Source: Suillus spraguei (taxonomy: Eukaryota; Basidiomycota; Agaricomycetes; Boletales; Suillaceae). From it: a DNA stretch of 45,661 nucleotides. Position numbers and translations under genes: made by a program. The notes under the pieces are model-generated. The model was not told the DNA's origin and made no database searches. It saw nothing but the letters and a program-made list of their open reading frames with translations. How positions within the stretch are numbered: the first letter of the stretch is position 1; every line of letters starts with the position of its first letter. The stretch lies in the NCBI GenBank assembly GCA_016800925.1, contig JABCPU010000502.1:1-45661 (forward strand), in the 5' to 3' direction. Shown in pieces: positions 32,813-45,600 of the stretch.

Positions 32813-34670
32813 ATGGCCTTGGATCAAGCCAACTCACTATCTCGGCTCTTTGAACAATTCCCTGGCTACGAAAAGTTTGTCTCGCATATCACGAGTGTAA
32901 CATCATCTTTCGCCCTTCCGTTCTTGTACATCACCGACCGTCACAATCCGCGCATCACAGCCTCCTTGCTCGATCAGATTTATCGCAACAGTGGAGACTG
33001 TCCTTCTACGCGTTTTGCGCACATAAACGCGACCGCTTGCTTTACGGCGCGGTTGTTGTATGATACCGTACTCAACGCACTCGCAGGATGGGAAGTAGCC
33101 TGGGGGAATGGGTGTAGGAATTGGCCGGGTGAGGATGGGAAACGATACAACGACAGTATCGACAGCTTTTTACATGGACTCCGGAATTTATGTGACAAAT
33201 CTTGGGAAGGAAAAGCTAGAGGAAACGGTAGAATGGTAGATGAGGAACCGACGATGGTGCTCCTCGTCGAGAGAGCCGAAAGGCTGAAGGACAACCTCCC
33301 AGACCTTATCGTTCCTCTCACACGTCTCGCAGAATTGGTAAGTGGTCTGGTCTCGTTTTACTGAACTTTGCATCTCACGTCCCAAGGGCAAACATCGACT
33401 GACAATATGTGCTTGCAGTCACAGGTGAAGATAACGACCATCTTTCTGTCCTCTGCGCGATGGGAGGATATCAAGCCCCCTCTTGGTGCATCCCCAGATC
33501 CCTACTTCATTGATATCGACCCCCCAAGCAAACAGGGTGAGTATCCAATCATGTATATCCGATTAGTATGATCTCAGGGTCATTGGCGTCTCTTCAGATA
33601 CAATTGATAGCCTTATTTTTGAGTTTCGTTCTACGTCCATAACACAGGCACATGCAGGCACACAGGATAAGACGTATCATCCCTCGCTGCTACCGCTGTA
33701 CGAACAATATGTGGAACACGTCTACAATGTTTGCTCTCTCTACACAAATGATATCCAGGAACTGCAGTATATCGCCGCTGCACGATGGCCTGGGTTCGTC
33801 AAGCCTGTGTTGCAGGAACAAAGCGAAGCTAATGCGGACGGAGACTCAGATTCCGACGGAACATGTAATGAATTGACCCTCCCTGCTTCCGACGGCCGCA
33901 TGAGACTGCTCAAGTTCTTCACCCCTTCTCTGACGGCGGCACTTGATGTACTCTATCCACGCTTGACCAATGCTACGGACTGGGCATTAGCCAATGACAT
34001 TGACATGCACGCATCAGAAGAGGTACAATGTCAACCAAATGCGGAAGGAAGCATCGTTGTTGACCACCTACCACGGATGTCCAAATTCGTTTTGCTCGCG
34101 GCGTTCCTCGCTTCGACAAATCCTGCCAAGAGTGACATGCGAATGTTCGGTCGCGGTGCAGATAAGCAGAAAAGGCGACGTCGGAAATCTGCGTCGCCAA
34201 AGAAGGCTGGGGCGCAAACAATTGTTGCAAAGGTACATTCATGTTTACTTCACACTGTATGTAATTTAAAGGCAAATCACAGGTTTCACAAAGACTACTT
34301 GGCCCTTTAGTATTCCCACTGGATAGACTTCTCGCAATTCTTGGTGCTCTCCTAGAAGAGAATGATGTTGAGAATCGGCCTCACGAACCTTACTTTGAAC
34401 TTCCAGGGGAACACACCGACATGGAATTGGGGCGAGTGCACGTTTACGCCGCTGTAAGTGCCACGCCTTGTCCCCCGTGTCAATCCTGTCTGATCCTACA
34501 TTCCCAAGATCACTGAGCTTACGTCCATGCGTGCTCTACACCGCACGACTGCTGTAGAGAAACTAGAAGGACCGCCTATGTATAAATGCGGGATTTCATT
34601 TTGGGTAGCAGGGGCACTTGCCAAGGACTTGCAGGTACCACTGAACGATCTCATGTGGGACCCAATGTAG
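32813..34670 (+). CDS. ORC5: Origin recognition complex subunit 5
   Basis: Subunit of the six-part complex that marks replication origins and loads MCM. The spliced product starts MALDQANSLSRLFEQFPGYE (an in-frame Met at 32720 would add 31 residues). An AAA+-like N-half follows: PFLYITDRHNPRITASLLDQ, CFTARLLYDTVLNALAGW, VLLVERAERLKDNLPDLIVP (Walker-B region) and TIFLSSARWEDIKPP. The C-half is typical of ORC5: PLYEQYVEHVYNVC, LPRMSKFVLLAAFLASTNPA, DMRMFGRGADKQKRRRRKS, RLLAILGALLEEN, and WVAGALAKDLQVPLNDLMWD before the stop. At least five exons with canonical junctions and no break. The Walker A position lacks the GKT/GKS signature and the Walker B acid is Glu, so ATP binding may be lost. Confidence 0.88.
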
Positions 34671-35072
34671 TGCTCCGACAGTATGATCATTGCACATTTA
34701 TCTGTACCTGTTATAATGTGTACTACAAAGTATTTACTTTGTAGGAGTCTGCGATATCCCATTGAGGGGTCACCGGTCATTGCATTCACATGACGGTGAA
34801 CCGTCATCGATCACAACAATGTGATTTCTTTTAATTTGTAGTACTTACTCAATTTACGACTTGGCAAGTACCATTGTCGATTGTATGTCTTGTGACCAAC
34901 CACTTCAAGACGTGTTTCCTATGTGGGAAGATTCGACTAGAATGTGGAGGTAATACCAGTGCACTAATAAAGGTCCTAGTTTATCAATTGCTACCAGTGC
35001 CTTCCATAATTACACTTTCAGTGTGAAAACTCTCAAGCCTGCATCAAACAAACGCTCCCCTCCAACTCCTGC
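34671..35072. other. Intergenic between ORC5 and the OPT gene
   Basis: Holds the ORC5 3' end, the small palindrome at 34790-34807 and presumably the OPT promoter. No gene seen. Confidence 0.4.
34790..34807. repeat. Short perfect hairpin
   Basis: ATGACGG, a 4-base TGAA loop, then CCGTCAT: a 7-bp stem. It lies in the ORC5-OPT intergenic region. Possible binding site or chance. Confidence 0.4.
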
Positions 35073-38000
35073 ATGATGTCCACAGAGTTCGTCTCTGAAT
35101 CTGCTGCATTCCCTTTGCAACTTCTCCGAGTCAATTCAAAGAGTTCTGCCAACGTCGAGAGTGAGGCTACTGAGGATCAACAGGTTAACAACCGTGTGCA
35201 ACCCTTAAGTTCACCAAGTGAGTTTTCTGTGTCAGAACACCTTGCAGATACCCAATATTTATGAAGTCGGACGGAGCTCTCAGCTTCTGCATTCACTGTA
35301 CGTCTTCCTTTCGCGCGTTATGCAGTCATCCTTGAATTTGAAATGAAACTTGTACAGACTCCCATCAATAATAGAGCGGACTTTGACGACCCGAACCTCG
35401 ACCCTGCAGCAGCACATGACACAGAATTTGACGACGAATCGCCCTATCCAGAGGTTCGTTCTGCTGTCGCAAACACAGACGATCCGTCCATAGATGTGAC
35501 AACCCTCCGTGTATGGGTGTTAGGCTTGGCCTGGGCAATCATCATGCCTGGTGTTAACCAGTTTTTCTTCTTCCGCTATCCCAGCGTACCCATCACTGGC
35601 ATAGTCGCTCAGCTACTCTCGTTTCCAATAGGCCGTGTCTGTGCCGCTTATCTTCCTCGAAAAAAGGTCTTTGGGATTTCACTAAATCCTGGTCCCTTCA
35701 CTATCAAAGAGCACGTGCTGATAACAGTGAGTTCCTTCTTTAAAACCTTATTATTGTTGTGTTACCACCACCCGCCCACAATAGATCATGGCTTCGGTGG
35801 GTGCGACATCTGCTTATGCAGTAAGTCCTTCCCGAAGTATCACAAAGCATGCATTCAAAGCACCAAAATTAGACGGACATCATCGCCGTGCAAAGAGTTT
35901 TCTATAATCAGAAATTCAATTTCAGTTGTTCGTCTTCCATTTCGCCTTATCAAGATTGAACGCATGCTCATGAACTGTTCCCGCCAGATCAGTGGTTTTT
36001 GGTGATGTCAACACAACTAATGGGTTTCTCCACCGGGGGAATCACACGACGGTTTCTTGTATCGCCTCCAAGCATGATCTGGCCCGCGACTCTCGTCAGC
36101 TGTGCACTCTTTAATACTCTTCACTCCGAGCAGTATGCTGGGATCGGACAATTAGGCGGCTTAAGCCGAGAACGCTTCTTCGTCTATGTTTTCACAAGCG
36201 CATTCTTGTGGTGTATGTATTTCCTCTAGCTCCGATTCTCTGTCTAATTTAACTTTTTAATGTACTAGACTTTTTCCCTGGTTACCTGTGTAAGGCATAT
36301 TCCCTATCGCGACCTTGTTTTGTAATTTTTTTTTGCACAGTCATGGCCCTTTCGTGGTTTTCTTGGGTAACATGGATTTGGCCTGACGATCCTGGTGAGT
36401 ATCGAACCACTGACACATGATCCGTCTCTCACGCAGAACACCTAGTTGTTTCACAGCTCTTTGGGTACGTCTTTTTGTTCACTAAAAGATTATGTACCGC
36501 GTGCTGACAGAACTAGCTACGTCCACGGTATGGTATGTTGATGGTTGCTTACTTCCTATCATGATTTTAGAATTTTAATTCAGGGAATGTCTGTGATAAC
36601 GTTTGACTGGGCCCAAATTGCGTATGCTCTCAGTTGTTCCTACTTTATTGGCATTCTAAGCTTGGTTGTCCAGATATAATGGGTCACCACTAGCCACACC
36701 TTGTAAGCCTTCACGTATCTCCTTAATGTTCAGTCTAATTCCCGTCAACATCAGGGTGGGCAACAGCGAACGTCATTATTGGCTTTGTAATTTTCTATTG
36801 TGAGTACGAGGCATTTTTTTGACTGGTTATTGAACCATTATCCTAGGGATAGTAACACCTATATTATATGTGAGTAATCCGCGAATATTTCACACCCGAC
36901 GAGTTGACTCCTTCGTAGTTTAAAAATACCTGGTTTTCTCTATACATGCCGTTCGTCTAATCGCTGTCTCTCCCCTACATGATGTCAGCTTAATCCTTGC
37001 TAGCATTTCATCAAGGACCTCTTTCGACAACACGCAGAACACATACAACGTCACCCGGATATTAACTTCAGAAGGCACTTTCAACGCGACAGCATACAAG
37101 GAGTACAGTCCAATATTTATTCCGTAAGTAGTCACACTCTTGGTTCTGGTAATATACCCACCTCGATAACAGAACAACGTTCGTGATGTCTTATGGGTAA
37201 GCTCACCACTTGGTAATCGATCTTGTCTTCTATTAAACAACCCCTTTTTTCATTAGTCTCTCGTTTGCCTCCATTACTGGTAAGGAAGTATGCACTGTAG
37301 CTATGACACAGATTGACAGAAATGTCTTAGCGACTATCGTTCACTGCTATATTCATTTTCGGAAGCAAATTTGGTATCAAGCGCGACGGTCACTCGGGGA
37401 ACAGGCTGACATTCATGCTCGCCTTATGAATCGATACCCACAAGTTCCAGAATGGTAATGTCAAAAAAAATCCCAACAGGGATTCTAACTCAATCGTACC
37501 AGGTGGTATTTGTCTCTATTCGCTTTCATGTTTGCATTGGGTGTCATCAGCATCGAAATTTGGCCTACAGAGATGCCAGTTTGGGCTTTTGTCATAGCGC
37601 TTTTGATCGGTGAGTTGTCAAGATCTCAAGGTGTTATTGTATGAACGTCCATGTGCCTTTAAGCCTTTACCTATGTGATTCCATGCGGTATGATACAGGC
37701 AATCACCAATCAGCAAGTTGGGTTGAAGTACGTCACATGATCATGGATGTAATCTTGTCATAACTAAAATATATCCTAGCGTGATCACAGAGCTGATTAT
37801 TGGGTAAGTCTACGCTGGTCCATAGCATCAATCCATCTGATAGCTTGCTATTTAGATATTCGCTACCTGGCAAACCGGTAGCAATGATGCTGTTTAAGAC
37901 CTTCGGCTATATTGTGTGTACCATATCCTCCAGTTTTTTGGTGTATTGACGCTCGTAGACTATGACTCAAGCCCTGATATTTACGTCCGACTTCAAGCTT

Positions 38001-39333
38001 GGTCACTACATGAAAATCCCTCCTCGAAAAATGTTCTGGTGTCAGATTGTGGCTACGATAGTCGCTGGAACTGCGCAATTGGGCGTTCAATCGTGGATGT
38101 TCTCTATCATACCGTAAGTGTCAATGTTGGTGACTGTTTGATGAGGCTGAGTTTATTATAGAGACATGTGTAGTAGTACTCAAAAAGACGGGTATGTTTG
38201 AATATTCAGTATAGTATCTATACTCAACACCGCGTAGTTTCACCTGTCCTAGTACGGAGGTATTTGGCACTGCATCCATCTTCTGGGGTACGTTCATTAG
38301 ATTGGTGCCTCGGGAAGGGTGAATTGACTCTGGCGAATAGGTGTAATCGGCCCAGAACGTTTGTTTGGTTCCGGGCAATTGTATCAGTAAGTCACCACTA
38401 TACCCTTAAACCTCATTGGGACCGAATGTCCTCTTGCAGTTGTATGTCCCCATTACTGGCTTAACAATAGAGACGTTACAGTCACACTTCCAGCCGTGTT
38501 GGTGTTCTTCATCATTGGAACGGTGAGCCCTATTATGGGTTGGCTCGCGATGAAGCGGTATCCAAACAGTTTGATACGATACATGAAGTGGGTTATTATC
38601 TCGACCAAAACTGCCGACTGATTGACACTTTGACTAGTTTGTAAGTTCATGGCATCATTCCTTCGGACATCATGACATCATACCACCATAGCCCTCTAAT
38701 ATTTAGCGGCACCTTCAGGATTCCCCCGGCTTCTGCGCTCAATTATGTACCGTGGGCGTGCGTGCGCAGCGTTTGTCATGTGGTGCATTGACTCACCGAT
38801 CTACTGCAGGCTTGTCGGTTTCATCTTCCAGTACGTTATACGAAGGTTTGTTTCCCGTTTGAAAGCATCTACAGCGCCTTCTGATGCGTTTTACAGGCGC
38901 AATTTTGCATGGTGGACAAAATACAATTGTAAGTGGATTATCGGCACTATTCGCGCCGTATGACGAGAGTTACATAGATGTCTTGTCGGCAGCACTGGAT
39001 GCCGGACTAGCTGTTTCTGTAATCTTCATATTTTTCGTGTGAGTCCACTTGATCACAACTCTAGCTATCATTTACCGGTGGACAGATTGCAATATCCGGA
39101 AAATGGGTCGGTAAGTAAAATGTTACCACAGTTGCTGACAAATGTTCAAACAATTTCATCAGATTGGGGAGAGATTGCAACATTGGTGGGGCAACACGGT
39201 AAGCTCTCCATTAAACTGTCAGTTCAAACAACTAATGTGTTCTATCAAGGTATTTAATACAACAGCTGATGGTATGGGCACTCCGGTTCGCCAGTTACAG
39301 GGCTCAGAAACATTGGGTACGTTAACTTGTTAG
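35073..39333 (+). CDS. OPT family oligopeptide transporter
   Basis: Proton-coupled importer of small peptides in the plasma membrane, broken into about 20 small exons. Start MMSTEFVSESAAFPLQLLRV; a cytosolic N-tail ends with DDESPYPEVRSAVANTDDPS, the usual OPT entry motif. Then many helices: LRVWVLGLAWAIIMPGVNQF, FRYPSVPITGIVAQLLSFPI, MGMSVITFDWAQIAY, WATANVIIGFVIFY, FKNTWFSLYMPF, TFVMSYGLSFASIT, WWYLSLFAFMFALGVISIEI, GMIQAITNQQVGLNVITELI, GYSLPGKPVAMMLFKTFGYI, and a late FTCPSTEVFGTASIFWGVIG. It ends FRIPPASALNYVPWALVGFI, WWTKYNYVLSAALDAG and LQGSETLGTLTC with a stop at 39333. The checked junctions keep frame, so it reads as intact. Substrate range cannot be told. Confidence 0.87.
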
Positions 39334-39596
39334 TTGTTCACTTCCGTTTCATTGACAAGCAAACTCAGTCCCAGTATAGGATCTTGGTAGCCACTGGATC
39401 TTCTGTGCTTAAAATGTAGACTTAGCTTGTTGTATAATATAGTCTTGTACTACATTCCCGCATAATGACACACCGTTGCAACTATCATTTATGATGAGGG
39501 TAGTCTATGCGAGGGTATCATAAACATTCGTCATCGTCATAAGATACGTTAATGTAGATCGTCTGCGACTGCGGTTCGCGAACATCTAGTCGGTCT
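39334..39596. other. Convergent intergenic spacer
   Basis: The 263 bp between the OPT stop and the phosphatidylserine decarboxylase stop hold the 3' ends of both; nothing else seen. Confidence 0.4.
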
Positions 39597-41508
39597 TCAC
39601 TTTGTGAGCCGCCCCAGAATCATGGGCACGCCACCGATGCGGTTTCCAACCTTGACTTTCTGCCCAGCTTTGAGGGTGAATTCGAACGTCTTTGGGGCTT
39701 CGAAAACCAGCACGATGGTGCTTCCCAAGCAGAATCCGCCCATCTCTTCACCGGCAGTCAACGGTTGGCCGTTAAGGATAGGAGACGCTGCTGAGTAAAC
39801 GGCCTCGTTATAAGTCCCGGGAGGAGGGGGTCTGCCTCGGACGTTAGTGCGAAGAGCCTTCAAGTACGATATCAGCATAAACTGCGCTTGTTATATCAAT
39901 GGAATAATAATACATACAGTGTCAAAGTTGATCTTGATGCTGCCTACGTTAGTAGCACCAACGGGGATCATACCGAAGAAACCAAATTTCCATCGACCGA
40001 GAAGGGCGACTCTTTCATTCAGAACGAAGAGGTTTTGCAGCCGCTTTGCCATCCACGGGGAAACGGAGAAGAGTTCACCTTGAAGCCACGTGCGATCAGC
40101 AGTACACGAAACATGTCCACGAGGACTTACCAACGAAGTGGCGCCGTTTCTCCACTACCCAAGCAGTGGGGCTGTGGAACCGGTGATAATCGCCCGGAGC
40201 GAGGTAGATGACAGTGAAGTAAAGTGCATTGCCTTCTTTAACGCTTGTGCCCGAAGTGCTTCTCCTCCGCTCAATTGAAGGTCTAAGGCCCATTTCGCGA
40301 GCAACGGAGGCATCATGCGCGATAGTTTCTTGGAGTGATCCTGGATGCTCCACAGACGCATCAATCTGCTCACCAAATTTCTTTGGCACAGAAGATGATT
40401 CCTCAGAGGCGGATTGAGTTGTAGGGCTTGGAGGTGTTACGGTACCCGGAGTAGAAGGTGTGGACACCCAGGAGTTGGTCTAAGCTATACTCGATGCCGT
40501 TCACATTAGCAAATTCTTGGTCTGTCACGTGAGACATTTCTCGGTCTGGAAATTCGATTACCGTCGAAGTTGGGCTTGCTAGATCTGAACGTTCCACGCC
40601 GAGGAGAGCATCCAATGAATAGGTGATTCCCTTGACTTGCTCCACTCGAAGATTCTCAATAGTTTCCGAGATGTAAAACGGTACCGTCGGCGGGGCTGAC
40701 CTGTAATACCTTTAAATGAAAGCTCTTGAATAGAGATAAACCCTCACAAGGATAGCATTGTCTATGGGCCTAGCGCCAGGTTTTAGTTTTCGGTAGAAAA
40801 ATTGACCCAGGCTGGCATATTGCGTTAGATCATCAGGGTCGATTTCCTCCAGGTTGCAGCCAAAAACATATGCATAGAGCCGGAAACCGTAAGGCCGTAT
40901 CCAAACTGGCAGTTCGAGCGAGTTCATATAGCCCCAGATGCGTGACATGTTTCGGAGTGGAAGAGCGCCTATTACGTGGACCTGCACGAGACATTTTAAT
41001 AAACATGATTCGATAACTAATCGGTGACACGCACATGCCATGGACCTTTGAGCTTGATAATTTCACGACCTTCATCATCGACATGAACCTCATTCTCTGC
41101 AAGTGCTACTTTCTTGCGGTATTGGATGACGACGAGGGGATGGCCCCAACGGCCAAGGGAAGCGGGTACCATTTTGTTGGTGTTTTTGTCCACGCCAACA
41201 TAAGACGTCCTAAATTCGGCGAGGTCAGATGTACATGTACTCTCTTGTTCACAAAAAAGCATACTGTAGAGTGGAACGCCATGCGAGCTTAGTGGTGGTG
41301 GTGGTGGTGGTGCAGCTTCTGGAGGAATACTGGTTCTAGTTGAAAGCGATCGTCTCAATGCACCCCGCTTGAGTGAGCGCACAGTTCCTGATAGACTGAT
41401 TCTACGCTTGACAAAGACGCGTGAAAAAAGAGTAGAAGAACTGTTCGTGATAACATGAGATGCCGCCTGAAAGGGCTTCTTCCCCTTCGCGATAGCGTGA
41501 TAGAACAT
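39597..41508 (-). CDS. PSD1: Phosphatidylserine decarboxylase, mitochondrial type, with apparent frameshifts
   Basis: Converts phosphatidylserine to phosphatidylethanolamine in the inner mitochondrial membrane. The start [18 protein letters not shown] (41508) gives a basic presequence; in-frame Met codons reach 41697. Order: [88 protein letters not shown] (catalytic Asp), [34 protein letters not shown] (catalytic His), and [16 protein letters not shown], whose LGST is the self-cleavage site forming the pyruvoyl group. Two breaks stand out: an extra A near 40665, just behind ADGTVLH, and a shift near 40465 between DQLLGV and STPSTPG. Both could be assembly errors, or the second a poor intron; if real, the gene is inactive. 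Confidence 0.8.
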
Positions 41509-42289
41509 TGCAGGTGGTGGATGCAGTTCACAGTTTGCGTTCGAGAAGTAACTCTTCCAGGTTGCTATGGGTACTTTTTGAATGGGCACCAACGGGCACA
41601 CGATTACCTTCGGTAACAGGCAACACAAGGCAAAAGCTTTGAATTCTAACAGCGTCAAACAAATGGAGTTAAGCGACAGCCACTGAGCGCGAGCCACCCA
41701 TCTTCTTATCGCTTACGTGAGGAATAGTGACTCACAATTTATACTAACCATATCATACAATAAATTTTTCCAACGTTCTCCCTCAAATTGCCAACATACT
41801 CAACACTGGACCATTAACCAACCAAGTGCCATATATGAATTTAATTGCATAATGATTACATAACACAACTCAAATAAAACTGAATTTTTGACGAGTTTCG
41901 GTGTCAATTTCATTTGGTCTTAGGGACAACTGATTGTACGGTAGATGCGGCATTCCCAAAACACCTTTGAGCGTAGCTTGGCTCAGTGGTGAAGACCCAC
42001 CGGAAGTCATGACCATGTTATACTGGTACTTATCATGTCACGAAGGAGATGGACTCGAGAGGGGATTGGCGAATAAACTGAAACCAGTTTGGCCTGGAGT
42101 GGGCAAAGCTCAAAGTAGAGCCGAATCATGAGCAGAACGCGCACTCTTCTGTGATAGAATTGGTGACGGCACTCACGAATAGAATATAGAACTTTGGCTG
42201 CTTGCAAAACACGCAGGTTTGGAGTGCACGGATGAAGGGCGAATATTACAATCAGCTAGATGCATGCGTTCGAACTTCACGGTGACGTA
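41509..42289. other. Intergenic, nothing recognised
   Basis: 41509-41697 may be coding if the decarboxylase starts upstream. The rest has only short frames and no tRNA-like fold that I could support. Confidence 0.35.
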
Positions 42290-42306
42290 AAAAACAACGA
42301 TATTTA
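42290..42306 (+). promoter_or_regulatory. Conserved 17-bp upstream block, copy C
   Basis: AAAAACAACGATATTTA, 318 bp upstream of the ATG at 42624. The following 300 bp (to 42623) also resemble the upstream regions of copies A and B, with the CCATAACxGxxATGxxxGCGTGGAGG block most obvious. Confidence 0.55.
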
Positions 42307-42623
42307 GGATGGATAGCCGAATTCGAGGACCGGGAAGCATTGACTATTCGATTGGATGGGATACGAATCATACGATACATTCGTAAAGCTTTGATGACAA
42401 GAGTCGCGCATATATCGAGGATGGCAAATATGGAATTGATACAGTACATTTACATTCTTGCCATAACAGTGATGGAGGCGTGGAGGGCTCGTGCTGGGCA
42501 ATGGGTACCAATGCAGTGGAGTAGCATAAACGCGCAATACACGCACCTCTACAACTTAAAGTAAGACACCCGCAGTCCTTCCAAAGTCCACAACCACGCC
42601 CAACATTATCAACATCCAGTAAA

Positions 42624-45600
42624 ATGTCGGAGCTCATTCCAATCACTACGCCCATGCGAGAGTTTGAAGGTCATGAAAGTTGGGTAATGGCCGTCGCAGT
42701 TTTCCCCGATAAACGGCGGATGGTTACAGCCTCAGGCGAGTCGCTTCGTCTGTGGGACTTACAAACAGGCGTTATGGTGAGGAAGATGGAGCATCACAAT
42801 TGGGTGCTGAGTTTAGCAGTATCACGAGATGGAAAATTGATAGCAAGCGGTGATCATGACGGAGAGGTCATCGTCTGGGATGGAGAAACTGGCGAATCAC
42901 TTACCCAACCCATCAAAGCCCACTCCACATATATTTTCTCGTTGAACTTTTCTCCGGATGGAACAGCACTGGCCAGTGGTTCACGGGACAAAACAACGAA
43001 ACTGTGGAACACCCGAACCTGGGAGCAACAAGGAGATCCAGTTGAATGTGATAGTGATGTCCGCGACATACGGCATTCGCCGGATGGGAAACTTCTTGCC
43101 ATCGCGACATTGGACGATATTCAGGTATATAATTTAGGCACAAGGGAACGCGTTCCATTCTTCAACAACGACGTCTCACTCGCGTGGACGCCTGATGGCA
43201 CACGCCTTCTCACAGGCGGTAGTAATTCTGATCCTACCATACACGAATGGGATACATCGACCTGGCAGCAAATTGGTGATCCTTGGACGGGTCACTCTAA
43301 ATCTATCTTTGCCATCGTTGTTAATCCCGCTGGCACCCTCGTCGCCTCCGCATCTAATGACCACCATGTTCGTCTCTGGCAGCTCTCAGATCGACGAACC
43401 ATTGCCACCTTCAAGCATCCATCCGGGACAGGATGCGTCACTTTCTCTGTGGATGGGAAGCATATCCTCAGTGGAAGTGGCAATTACATCATCTCGGAGT
43501 GGGCAGTACCTCATCCAAAGGTATGTTTCCGTCTTTGACTCATGTCCTGCAATTCGCAATTTGAGCATGTTTCGTGCAGATCCTAGCCATCACGACGGCC
43601 CGCTTTGCATGTATAAGCGGAGAATTGTCTATTGCAGAAGAGCTACTCACCCAGTATATCAACACCAATTCCAACAGTCATATTTCCTACTCCCATCGCT
43701 CATTTGTTATGGCTCGGAAACATGACTGGGATCGTGCCCTTCAGGACGCAATTAAAGTAAGATTCACTGACCCTTATAGCTCCCTTACAGAAGTCTAACT
43801 CCACGGTAATACAGTCCATCAACATTAAGCCATCATTGACAGGCTATATGTCTAAGGGAATTGCCTTCTGTGGAAAAGGCTACATTACAGATGCAAGGGC
43901 AGTGTTTGATGTCGCATCAATGTACACGGACCAAAATTCGCAAACCACTCATTTTCTGCTCTTGATCAAGGTATGTTACACTTGCCTTGTGAAGATCTGA
44001 AGAGGCTCGGACTAGGGATGAGGGACAAGAACAAAGACTTCACATTGGGTCAAAAGACTACTTCACAATATTTGACAGTGAGAGGTATTAATATGCTGAT
44101 TAAGACAGAGAATCAAAGGAAAACGTGTCTGAAGCATGTATCGAAGAGTGATTGTGTATGTAAAAGAAAAGGATGAGTATGTACGAGAGTGACGTCGATA
44201 GTCATATCTTGACATGCCTCACATACTATCTGCTTCATGCCATATTTCAGGCCATCGCTCTTTTCGGTGCAGATCAACATGATGAGGCAAGTCTACTCCT
44301 CAAAGAACTTACCACCGCTTGTCCAAACGCCGATACCCGCAGTGTCATCGTGCAAGTAAGTATCATGCAGCAACGCTGGGCCATCAACACTAATCTTTGC
44401 AACTTGCATATCAGGCATATCTACATGTTCAGCTGGGAATCAAAGCCTTGCATGGCGCACGTTACAACGAAGCAGCTGAGCATTTCACTGCCGCCATCAA
44501 TTGCAGCACTTTATCATCGAAATTGGACATGCATCATATATACGAGGACTTGAGTTGGTGGTGGTACGTTAATACACATCTGAAATTTGATAACTAAGTC
44601 CTTGTCCAGCTCTTCGGGTGGGACCTCGAATCATTGTGGCTCACTGCACACCAGAAGTGATGTGATGCACTCCTTTGCGCAGGTAGACTTCAAGATGCCA
44701 TGAAATCATATCGATGCATGATGGATGCGAGTGATGATATAACAGAGGCCAACTGCCTTGAATGGTCCAACGGCAAGTCTGAAGTTGTGGACGCAGGCTA
44801 CAGTCCTCACTCGTATTTCACTCAGCTTTCACGGAAAAATGCAGCGCGCGGTGTCTTACCAAAGGAGATGCTGCTCTCGCTGCAAGAAATTATGAAAGCG
44901 CTATTGAACTATACTCGGCAGTGATCGACCTGGGTTGTACATCTGATGTTGCCTTTGTTAATGGCAGCGAGGCAAACTTAGGTAAAATGCTATGGGAGGA
45001 TGCACTCTTGGACGCACAAAAGGTGCCATGGTCTCTCAATTTTTGTGGCCCATGTTGACTTCAGCAATTATAGGTCATCGAACTTGATCCTTCGTCTCAT
45101 GTTGGATACCAGTTGACACATGCAGCGCTGCGTGGCGCACAACATTACGACGAGGCTATTGATGCCTTCACAATCATGTTGTCCAAGTTGGACGGAGCTT
45201 CTGAAATGCAGATACGAGGTAAGCCATGGAACACTGCTGCATTGTCTCGAAATGCCTATCTCATTCTGCAGACCTGCATCAGCAGTATATCCATCCATCC
45301 CAAGCAGAAGATGCTATTCAAAGAGCTGTTTGGATTGAACTCGACAATGCTCCCCTTCGTCTGCTTAACACTTCTACGGGTCTTTTGTGCGATAGAACGG
45401 CACAAATAAACACCTTCAAAACGAGCACAGAGTACAAGGAGCTTGTGTCACTCACAACGAAACATTCAGACTCCGAACGGAGCGCATCAAAGAAGTCGTG
45501 GTGATGTACTTCCGCTGCGTCCTGCTATCACACAGGTGGGAAGAAATGGAGGCGCTGCTGCAAGACATCCAGGACAAAGTCGTGTACGAGTTGAATGGAC

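Noticed and set aside
41294..41314. GTGGTG microsatellite
   Set aside because: It is the reverse strand of the proline run in the decarboxylase N-terminal region, not an independent feature.
41966..42010. Stretch containing gcttggctcagtggtgaag, which resembles part of a tRNA A-box
   Set aside because: No matching B-box, acceptor stem or anticodon arm could be found.
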